DNA of 64,000 nucleotides. Origin: Yamadazyma tenuis. Its lineage: Eukaryota; Ascomycota; Pichiomycetes; Serinales; Debaryomycetaceae. The notes beneath the pieces were generated by a model that saw nothing but the letters and a program-made list of their open reading frames with translations, was not told the origin of the DNA and searched no databases. Location of the stretch: contig NC_089461.1 in assembly GCF_029203305.1 (NCBI RefSeq), forward strand, positions 186,001 to 250,000, written 5' to 3'. A program made the translations under genes and the position numbers. This document shows, one piece after another, positions 25,132-37,100 of the stretch (its first letter is position 1; each line of letters starts with the position of its first letter).

Positions 25132-28100
25132 TTATGAACTCAAAGTTGCCATTTCAGAAAAGTACTGTCTCAAAATCAAGGAAAGCATTTCTGGAAGCTC
25201 ATTAATATCTCTTACCACCACGTAGAACTCGAAGGGGAAGCTATCAAGGTACTTGTCGACCTTCAACACGCTTTGACCATTGCTGTCAAACTCATATTTA
25301 ACCTGGGACATATCCAAAATCGACTCATTGGAGTTGATTCCGTCGATGACCACAAACACAAGCATGATCCTTGATTCTCTGGCCTTTCTTACCAAAGCTT
25401 GGATTGTTTCATGGTCTTCGCAAACACCATCCGAAATGATGATTTGCAACTGCCATAAATTACTGCTGGAACTTATCTTGGCATTTTCAAAGATACTCAA
25501 AGACTTAGCACATAAGTTCTTGATATCGGTCCTGGTTTGCTGGAAATCAAAGTACTGGAAGATTTTTGCTCCGCTTTCTTGGTTGCTGAACGGCTTTTCG
25601 AAAGGATGAACAACCTTAACATCTTCACCAAATCTAACAATCGATAAACCACCGCTCTCTAATTGAGTCAAAGCTTTAGAAACCAAGGCAATTGAGTGGA
25701 ATGCCAATTCGGTAGACTTACTTTCACTCATAGATTTCGAGTCATCCACAGCTATCATGATTTGATATTGTCTCTTGGAAGGTTTGGTTCTTCTCAACCA
25801 GATCTTGTCTTTTCTGAACTCAGAGGCAATGTATGGAATGATTCTCTTCATATTCAATCTCTTTCCGGTCTTATAGTCACCTTTTAATTTGGTGGCTAGC
25901 GTAGGTTCAAGAATCAATCTCAACTGTTCACATAACCCGGAAGCCAATTCCTGAGTAGCAAGTTCACTGTGACGCCATAAGTCTCTAGCAACATCCAAAC
26001 TCATTGGAGGAACATCGTCTTGGGTAATAGCGACATCTTTATCGTTGAGATCAAGCTGATCCATTAAGATGTCTTCGTCCAACTCGTGATTCATAAGTCC
26101 AGCTTCGTCTTTGACCTTGGTTCTGTCATTGACAAAACCACCCTTAGTTTTACCCTTAAAGTCGGCATCTGCATCGTCTTCGTTGACGTCCTCAAGGTTT
26201 TCATCCACTTCCATACCCTCAGCATCCTTATTTTCTTGCTTGATTTCAGGCTCTTCCTCAATGTCTTCTTCCATATCATCATCTATAGCGTTGTTGTTGT
26301 CTATAGATTGGACCTGTTCTTTGTCAGCAGCTCCTAAAGCTTGAGTGTCGGTATTGGTGTTTTCACCTTCAATGTGTTCAAATTCATCAGGTCTCTCACT
26401 GGCTTTATCTTCAACTTGTTCCTGTTCTTTGGAAGCTTGTTGGATTTCCTGGTGACGGCGATGGAACTCTTTCAATGCGTCTCCTAACTGTTTAATCGAC
26501 TCTTTAGCCATCTCATTTGCCTCATCATTTTGTGGTGCTTCTTCGGACTTTTCCTGTTCTTGTTCTTGTTTGTTGGAAGCGGCTCCTGATGCTCCAAGGT
26601 CGTCTTGTTCATCAACCACCTGGTTATCAGCTCCTTCGCCCTTTTCTCCTGCTTCTTGTTTAACAGCAGATTCAACATCAATATCATCTTGAGCTTCATC
26701 GTTGTTGGCACCATCAACTCCTTCGGCAGTTTCTTGTTCCTCTTGGTCTCCTCCGCCTTCTTCTTCCTTTTGCTCGTTTTCTCCCAAGGCTTCATCTTCA
26801 CTATCCATGGCTTCTTCATCGACATCCCCATCTCCTTCGTTCACCTCATTCCCACCTTCTTCGTCATCTGCTGCTTCTTCATCGTCGACTTCATCAGCTT
26901 CTGCTTCAGCTTCTGCTTCTGTTTGTTCTTCATTAGCGTCTTCAACATTTTCCGTTTCTTCTTGGTCCTCTTTGAGCTCTTCGCTATCTTCTTCTTTGGT
27001 TTCATCAACGTCCATGTCATCAAACTTATCATCATCTTGCTTTTCTTCGTCATCTCCATCATCATCACCATCTAAATTCATGTCATCTGGGAGCTCCAAA
27101 GCGTCTGTTTCAGGAACAAAATCGTCCATTTTTTCAGCTTCATCGTTCTTAACATCATCTTCTTGTTCACCAACATCCTTTTCATTATCTGCTTCTTCGT
27201 CATTGTTCTCTTCGTCACCTTCCTGGTCATCAGCGTTTTCTTTGTTTTCAGGCTTTTCTCCCTCTTGGTTTTCTTCTTCATTTGCAACCATATCGTCGGG
27301 GTTTTGGTTAGACTCAGGAACCTTGTCAGATTCCTTCTCCTTGTTATTTTCTTTGGCTTCTTCGTCCCACATCTTTTCATCCACTTCATTAGGATCCAAG
27401 TCGTCAATATCATCGACTTCTTCATCCATATCTTCTCCTTCATCGTCTTCTTTGTCGGTGTCATCTTGGTCAGAAGCATCTTCAAGATCTCCAGCCATAT
27501 CACCGTCCATCTCAACAGCATCATCGTTTTCGTCCTGTTCATCTTTGTTATCATCCTTTTCTTTATTATCAGTCTGGGCTTGTTCACTCAAATCTTCGTC
27601 ATCTTCAACATCATTCGAGTTGTTTTGTGCACCTTCTCCATCTCCCAAACCAGTTCCATCCTTCAAGCTATCGTCAGTCTTTTCTTCGGAAGGAGCTTCT
27701 GGAGAACAGAAACCTTTGGTTGCTAAAGAATGGAGGATCGAGAGGAATATGAACCCGGCGTGTGAGGTCTTCACATAGTTGTCTCTGGCATTATGCAAGA
27801 TCGAAACCGTTAATTGCAAGTAATGCTTGATGATGGGCATTGAGAAAGCCACCATGGCTGAAACAAGCTTGGAAGTAGTGGAATTATGCTCAATGGATTC
27901 TATTAATACCATGACACTATTCATCTTTTTCAAGATACTCTTGTGGTGAGTAGACTTGATATAGTCCAAAAGCCGGGCTTGTACAATCTCAAACCAACCA
28001 TCATCTGCCTCGGTTACCTCAGTACTTTGTGCTTCTGTGATTTTTTGAATCACCACAATGACACTATTACTGAGCCCTCTGAGGTTTGTTTCAACATCTT

Positions 28101-31100
28101 CAACCAATTTGAGTTCAGAAATGGTTGTGGATGATTGTATGAACAAGTGGATGTTTCGGGTTTGTAACCAGTTGAGGATCATGTTTGCAATGAAACCAAC
28201 TTTAGCGTTTTCCACAGACCATGCTGATAACTTAATTTTCATGTCATCAATGAAACTGCTGAGGACCCTAATATATTTGGTGGTTGCTGTTGTGCTTATT
28301 TCATTCAAGCTGTTCAACTGATGCTCAAATTCACTCAACTTAATCTTAAATCTGTAGAAAATATCAGATGATACTTTATCGATAAATAAAGCAGAAGAGT
28401 TTAAAGCATCAATAGCCAAATCCAAAACTCTTGGTAACCAAGTGAAAATTCCTCTGACTGTTTCAAGATTGATTTTAGTGGATTCCACCATGGTCGTTGG
28501 TAAGAGAATTTCGTTGGAATCGTATAGCTGGGCAGCTGCTCCAAACGAGTTCAGAATCCGTTCAATCGCTACAACACTTTCAGAAAGCTGAAATAATGGC
28601 TGACGAGCAACGAGCACCGTATACACAAGATTTTCTGCAACAGCAAATCCCTTTTCTATGTCTGGTTGAGGAACATCATCAGGCAATTGAAGCACAGCTG
28701 ATTTTAAACGAGGCAACAAATCAATGATCCGGAAGTAGTAAGCATCACTGCCCTTCAACAATGTGCTTTCAAAGGAAGTACTTATGCTGAGCAATAAGTT
28801 ACTACTAGTTTGAGACTTCTTAACTTCAGGTTTCGAAGTGGTCTTTAATCCAATTCTTCTGAGCTCTTTCAAACAATTACTCAATAACTTGGCCTTTTCG
28901 TTCTTCAACGATGCAATGAGCTTCTTCGACTCTTCCTTATAAACAGTCGGAGTCTCACTTCTGAGAGTCGAGGACTCTTCTAATATTTCCTTTGCATAAT
29001 CATACAATGTTGGAAGTTCTTCTTCGGTGATTCTCTTTACATAGACTGTCATATTCTTGTCCACCAAGGAAATATCTTGTAACCGCTTGGGTCTTTCACT
29101 CCACGTTGAAACTTGAGAGCTGATAGTCTTAACTGCTTGAGTGTCGATGACATCACCCTTCACAACTGGAATTGGGGTTTCCGAAACGTGAGTCTTCAAT
29201 TCTTCTGACAAACCGGGTTCAATGATCGTTGACACAGAAGTTGCCAAAACACTTCTGTACTTTCTCACAATCTTATAAAGACTGTTGTGAGAACGACGAG
29301 CACTTTGCTTAAGTGCATCGATATTGACATCTTTCCAGCTTGCCAATAAGATAACTTCATTAATGGATTTTTCCAACGACTTTCTTTCGGAAGCCAACTT
29401 ATCTTCAATCATACTTGTGAACTGTTCGTAGAAGGTAATGAAATTGGAGATAGCATTGTAGGTTTCTCTCTTTCCATCAATCATCAACACATGTTGTCTG
29501 AAGGCCCTCAATAACAGTAATCTGAACTTGAACTCTCCAAAGGTAGTTTGACTGATGAAGATATTTAATGCTGATAACAAACTTGTAAGGCTTGTCTCTT
29601 CTCCAGATATTAACGGAATAATGATGGTTTCAAACAAGTGAAACCACCATTTACCAATGTTCACTTCCAAAGCTTTGTCTTCATGGTTAAAGAGTTCTTT
29701 CCATGTAGATAACTCCAATCTTCTCCATGACACGATAACAGTGGTCAACTGATCAAAGTACATCTTTAGAGAAATTTTTGAATGGGCGTATTTCTCCCAT
29801 TCAGAGATAAATGTATAGATTTGTTCGATCTTCTGGAGCTGTCTCGCAATAGGAATATTCAATGGATAATCCAAGAACTCGTTACAAACTCTGTAAATTT
29901 CTCTCAATGTTGCATGATCTGGCCACTCGTTCAAAAGCTTCTTCGTGAAGGAAATAATCCCTGTCACGATTTCAATGACTCTTCTGGTTTCTTTGTGAGA
30001 CGATTGTCTGTAAAAGTTAAAGTCAGAACCACAGTCCTGGGTGAAGTTCACAAATGCTTCACCAAAACTCAAGACAGCATTTACGTATCCTGAAGCCTCG
30101 TGATTTCCTGACTTAAACTTAGACTTGGAGTCCAACAACGATGATATCAAGGTGTTTCCTTCCTTAATAATCTCATTCATACTGTAAGTTTGGTCTTTGG
30201 TGAATGCAGAAATGTATGACTTGGCTATCTTGTAGTAGATTTCATCAAACGACTGAGATGAGTTGACGGATGTGATATCCACTTCCATAACTTCCTCATA
30301 ATCAGGAAACAAAGTTTTGAAGTCCTCTTCGATATCAACATCTGGGTCCTTATATTTGTACAAGCTCTCACTTTGTATGTTCTCTTCTGTTTCTTTTAAC
30401 TTACGAAGAGTCCATCTGTAGTAAAGAGACTGTAAAGCAGAATCAAGGATAGGTTGTGAAATCTCCGCTCCATGAGCAAAAGATACCATCATGAAGTAGC
30501 ACATAACTCTTTCGGCGACTTGAGAATCGGGTTTCTGTCTCTTGGTGAACTTTGTGAATTCACTGAATAACTGCTGAAACTGGTTGAAGTTACCAATGTG
30601 AGAAACGTTTGTAAGAGAAGTCAATTCAGCTTTGTATATCCCTTTCTCTTTGGCAGCAGCTGTGATTAAATCAAATCCTAACTTCATCGACAAAACGTAT
30701 CCTTTCAAAATATGGTTCAAATCAGAAAACCTCTTGAAGTTGGAATCCAAACGGAAAAGAAACTGAGAAGAGTTGTTTTGGAACATACTCATCAACTGTT
30801 CAGTTTCTTGTGTCAACAGTTCGGCTGATTCAAGAAGCATTTCCACTTGCTCAGCGTTGATTGAAGAATCCATAAACGCACTCCATTCTTCGAAAACACT
30901 GTCGAAAGGACCAACTCTGAAAACCCTTGGTTTTAATGGTGCTTCCATGTCCTTCTCGTGTTTAACCACTTCATAGGCGTGGATTTCATGTCCACTCAAA
31001 ACTTCACCGGTAACAGCCCAAGAGTTGACCAATTCTTCAGTTCTTTTCTGTTGAACTAGAACTTTGTCGTAGATAACGTGCTCTTTAACAGCAGGATCAT

Positions 31101-34100
31101 ACGCTGAACTTGGTAAATATGATTGGATAGCACCACAAGCAAATAAAACCCACGCAACTCCCAATTGTCCCTTAGAAGTAGACTTTGTGACTATCTTGAA
31201 AGCTGGTTCAAAATAGGTTTGGAATACTTGTTTCACTGGTTCTGGCAATTGGGTGATCAAAGACTCGAGAGCTTCAAGGTTTGGAATTTCAACCTCTTCG
31301 CCATTGATTTTGGCGATTTCAGAGATCCACCGAAGTAATAAATCTCCAAATATTCTCTTGATGTCAGCAAGCACATAAATCGAGTTACCGATCAAGTCCT
31401 TGGTGAGGGCTTTCATATCCTGTAATTTCATGTTCAAAAATTTACCAGAAGTCTCATTAAATCTCACAGACTTCACCAACGAATTGGTGATTAAAGTATC
31501 GTTGAATAATTCAGGCACTATAGTGTTGTATTTGCCGTCTCTAATGTTGCAAAGGTTTTCAAAAATTGGTGGATATGGGCTGAATAACTTTGATTTCTGA
31601 TTAACAAATTGAATGGTTGGTCTTGCAGCCAAAGAAGACATTCTGATGATATCCCCGGAATCTCCTCCATCAATAGTTTGGCTAGCTTGAACAAACATAG
31701 ACAACAAATTGTACTCGTCTTGGAAATCATTCTTTCTCTTTACAGAAAATGTTTCGGTTATAGCCCGAAGCTTTTCAACACCCAAGCTTAAGTTGGAAGC
31801 CACCGTTTCGAACTCCTCGTTAGAAATAGATCCTTCAACAATAGAGTTGTAGACGCTTAACAAAGACTGTTTGAAGTCTGCAATTTCTCCAAGACTATTG
31901 TAGTCTTGTTTCACTGCCACTGTGTCAAACTCAGAGAATATGACGATCAACTGGTCGAGTTTGGTCCAATTTTCATCACTGTCAGGATACCCTCCTCTAA
32001 AGTTTTCCCATATTTTCTCCATTAGAAACCCGGTTTTGAGCTGCAACATATCCGAAAAATCTTCAATTGCACTCCTCAAGCTGATGATCTGATCTTTAAT
32101 AATCATTTTTGAGCAGGCTTCTTCACACCAAACAGAGAGAAGGTCTCTATAAACTCTTATTTGAGATTCGTTTTGTGAGTGAGAGGCATCCATAAGACTC
32201 TTTCTGATGATGTCAAGATTAAACAAACTCTTGAAGATTCCTTCGAACTTGAAGATCTCATCTTGAGAGGCTTGTCTGAATACCCCAATGAAGAAATCAT
32301 TCACAGCTTTCAAGAAACCGTAAACATTCAATCTAGGAACGCTTTTGATGTTCCTCCCCAAATACGCAGCAGCAGACCTCTCAATATAGCTCAAGTCAGC
32401 CATGCTTCCATTCATAGCTTTCTGTTCAATCTGATTGAGTTTCTTTTGAAACTCAAGCATATCACCAGCAACCTGAAAAAAGAAGATGGGTTCAGACGAG
32501 CTGACAAAGGTCTTTTCTTCTGATAATACCGAGAGAATCAACGAGTTGATAGCAGGATTGATTGCCTGGTACAGCGTATAAGTATCATCCAAGATGGGTT
32601 TGTATACCCCATGTAATGATGATAAGATATTGAAATCTCCGGCGAAAAGGTCTTTTCTTTCTTCAATCTCATTGACATAGAAACCGTCAGCATCTCCAAA
32701 TTCACTACAACTGTTGACCACATTGACCCATCTGTCCAATCCTTCGAACATACTAAATTCAAGCAAACCACAGCAAACGGAGGCTAAGGAAGTCGATTGG
32801 ACGTTCAGGTTGAAGATATCATGCAACTGAGCGTAAACACGATCCTTCGAAAACACCCTTGAAATGTGCTGGGTAACGGGGTTATTGGAAGTAGCCGATG
32901 CAATACCAAGAACCCGTTTGTCGAATGACGTGGCTCTCTCCTCCAATGGTTCCAAGTATAATTCAACACCTCTATTTCTCATGGCTCTTGATAACTCTCC
33001 GTACTTAGGATCCACTGTGAGAAACAACCTGAAGTTTGGATGTGGTTTCAAGATACGAGGCAGCCCATCCTCCAAACTACACTCGTTAATGATCAAAGAT
33101 CCATTGGTTTCAAGTAACGAATTGAGTCTATCCAAAACAGACGGACTACAAAGATTAGCATTGTCCAAGATCAACCAGTCACCCTTTTCGACTGCTTGCA
33201 CCAAGAGACCATCAAACCATTCGAACTTGACGGAAGATTCCTCCTTCATTTTGACAAAAATCACTAAGGATTCATCCAATAACAGCTTCAAAGTGGAATC
33301 TGAGTATATAGTCACAAACGACTTCAAAAATTCAATCACCATGTCGAAGTTGGAAGTGTCTATTTGCTTGTTCTCGAGGAACCCAAAGAACTCCAAGGCA
33401 TGATGGGCTACCAATGTGTTTCCTTCTTTAGCTTGCAATGCTGATAAGATCAACACTTGCAAATTATCCTTCAACTTAGAAATGAGCGTGGTAACGGCTC
33501 TGGTCAAATCAACTTGCTCGTATCCACCCAAGATATCCATGCTATCGACATCACTGTTCATAGCAAACTCTTTGAGACGGGCTCCCACAACAGACGCCAT
33601 GTACCTCACTATTTCAGTTTTACCTGAATTAGAGGCACCAGCAAGAATCAAAGGTAGGTTGTGTTTAACACATCGAAGAGCTGCTTCGATGATCTTATAG
33701 TTACATTGAAGTGCAACCGACCGAGTAGTATCCTTGTACTGCACGGTCTTTGACTTTTCCATTACTGCAAGTCCCGACTGAACATACGTAGGGGTTTCGT
33801 TGAAGTAGTTGTCTCTCGAAGCAATCTTACCAAATACCGATTCAAACAATTCAGTGGCCCTTACTCTATCATCTGAAGCTCTGAATCTCTGGCAAATAAT
33901 CATGTGGAAATAATCACTAGGGCTAATGTCATTGGTGATGGCCTTGGAGTTGTAAAGGTCTAACCATCTAAGGGTATCACGCAAATTGAACTCCCATGGC
34001 CCACCAGATGAACCCCAAGATTTCTTCACCACCACCTCTTCTTCCAACTTACTCATGAATCCAATCATCTTAGAGCTGATATCGAAGTCCACTTGAGGAT

Positions 34101-37100
34101 ATAAGTGTTGGGAAATCATGTTCAAATCCTCCTCTTTCAACACATCCACGTAAACAACCGTGAATCTGTTGACAAAGGACTTGGGTAACCCCTTTCTTCC
34201 ACCTCCTTGGTATTGAGGATTCTGAGCAGCAAACACGGTGAAGTCAGGGTGGCAGAGGAAAGACTTGTCCAATTCTGGAACATAAGCTTCACCACGGTGA
34301 TCTAAACAGGCATTCAAACCTTCTAATACCGACTGTGAAGCCAAGTTCATTTCATCCAACAACACCCATTCACCCTTTTGCATGGCTCTTAAGAAGGGAG
34401 CGTCTCTCCAGACAAATTCACCCGATTTCCCACCTTCAGCTGGCGTATCAGATCCAAAAAGATCGATTAAATCTGTTTGTTCAGACAAGTTGATCCGGAT
34501 CAAGTCGTTTCCAGTGGCCTTAGCAATGGCAGAAATCAAACTGGTCTTTCCGACACCGGGACTACCTTCCAACAAGATCGGTTTATGTACTTGCATAGCT
34601 CTGATCACACGCATGGCATTGGACGAAGTGGTTGGAGCGTGCAATAAGAAATCGTCAATAGGATTGGAAATCACTCTTGGAATTGTGAAAGATCCAGCTG
34701 ATAAAGTTTCAGATTCCAATGAGATTTCAAAGTCGGACAAGTAGGTGGGAAGCAAGTCTTCACCAGCAAGCTCCGACAACTTTTCCACCAAAACCACCTT
34801 CTTCTGTTTCAAAATTTCTTCGTTTTCAGCCAAATATGCCGTGTTGTTTGTACCTAATGCGTCAATGAACACCATGGCAGCTCCGTGCAAAAGAGCTACG
34901 TTGGAAGGAATTTTGTCACAATTGGAGTTAATGAATTGGACCCAAGCCAAGATATCACGAAGTGAAATGACACCTGAGGTGACATTACCACTGCCGTAAG
35001 TGAGTCCATAGTACCTGGAAAAGTCGACAATTGCGTCGGTCAAACCAACCACCTCAGGATTCAATTTACTTTCGACAATCTGTCTCACGTCATCAAAGTT
35101 ATCCATAGAAGGAACCCAGATTTCTGTGAATCTGTTTCTCAAAGCTGGTGACAACTCTTTCTTACCATAGTCACCACCGGGATTCATTGTGGCTAAAAAC
35201 TGAAACTTGTCGTTGGCAACTATGAAAGAATCATCAACACCCTTTTCAGCCAAAAGTAAACTTCTTTCGGGTTCGAGCACAGAGTTTAATCTTTCCAAAA
35301 CAGAATCATCGGCTAAAGCGATTTCATCCAACAAGAACATTTCTCCTTCGTTCATGGCGTGAATCAACGGACCATCGCTCCACTCAAACAAAATCTTGCT
35401 GTTGACGATATCTTTTTTGATCGATTGCAAAAGCTCTTCTGCGATTCCATCAAAGCTCTTCAAAGAATTGAATTTGGCAATGCAATCGTCCAATTTGACT
35501 TCTTCTAACGGAATCTCAACTCCAAGTATGTCTAACACTGAAACTATGTTCTTGAAGAGCCTGCTTCTTGTCTCGAATCTATTACGAACGGGTCTTTGTG
35601 CACCCAAAATGTCACTTGTTTCGGTGTTCTGATGAGCATTGACAGTGATTAGATTTTGGCCCAAAAACTGAGAAATAACCTGACAAACCGTTGTCTTCCC
35701 ACATCCAGTTTCTCCCACAAGTAACAAAGGTTCCTTATATTTGATGGAAGTGAATACTAAAACAGCCAATCTTCTCATAGCTTTAGTCCATACAATTGAA
35801 GATTCGATATTCATCAACGCCTTTTCTTCCAACTTATCATAATAGGCATCCATGTCCAACTTGACACGCATGATTTTCTCGATGGTCTCCTTGACAATCA
35901 ATTTTTCGTCCTCTTTTCTAACCCTTTCTGCCAAAAGCATATACCCGTTTGCAGCCAATTCCTCATATCCTATAGCTTCTCTGAAGGCCCATCTGAACAA
36001 ATCTCTCAACGTTGCAAACGAGTTCTTCTGTTCAAACAACCGGGTAGACTGTCTTTGGATGGACAATTGCTTGTACACTTCGACAATTTTCTTACAGTAC
36101 GAAGGAGCAATCTGGCATCTTTCTTTTAAGATAATCTCAAGTTCATCTTGGGGAATATCGTCAAAGTGCAACTCCAAAAATCTGTTCCTGAAAGCTCTGG
36201 ATAACATCTTTCTTCCACCGTAGAGACCAGGAGGGTTCTGAGTAGCAAACAACATAAAGTCTGGATGTGGGTGAATTACTTCTTGCGTTTCAGGAATAAA
36301 CAATTCTCTGTTATCATCCAACAAACGGTTCAATGCTTCCAAAATGTCGGTTGGGGCAAGATTCAACTCATCCAAAACAATCCAGTATCCGTTTCTGATA
36401 GCTTCCACCAAAACCCCTTCTTTGAAAGTAAGCTTTCCTGTCGAATCGGAAACGTAAGTTCCAATATATTCTTGTAAGTCAGTATGTTCATGGTTGTTGA
36501 TTCTGACAAACTTATGTCCGGTTATATTGGCCAAGTAGTGGATCATAGATGTCTTACCGGCAGAGGTAGGACCTTGGATCAACACTGGGAATCTTCTGAT
36601 GGCCGTTGCTCTCACCAAATTTAGCATGTTCTTCTCCACAAATGGAGTGATGATATAGTTAGGTTGAGGAATAATTGCTTCTGGACCATGATGCATCCAG
36701 TAGTGCTTGAACTGGACATATGCTTCTGGGTTGGACTTGGGAGCTGGTGGACTTTGGGACATTACAGATTTAGCATTCTTTAACTTGTTGATAGTATATT
36801 TTTCAATGATTGGTTTCAACAACTGCTCTGATTTCATGTCCAAAAGGGTTAAGAAAGACATACAAAACCCTTCATATAATGATCTTCTTAAGCCATAGAT
36901 TGATACGATTTCCACCACATATATCAATGTTCTTGTCAAAGTACGAATACTGAAATGAGGTTTTTGGTTGGCACCATCGACAATCTTGTTTGACTCAGAT
37001 AATTGCTTTGCTTCCAAATATAAATTGGCAATATCGTGGGCAATAAGATCATCAGTAACGCTGAACCTGGCAATGTACTTATCGATAATTGCCAACAAAT

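Noticed and set aside
26702..27778. A 358-codon plus-strand Ser-rich ORF
   Set aside because: It is the antisense of the MDN1 Asp/Glu-rich region; GAA/GAT codons read backwards give TTC/ATC or, shifted, Ser codons. No promoter or independent motif.
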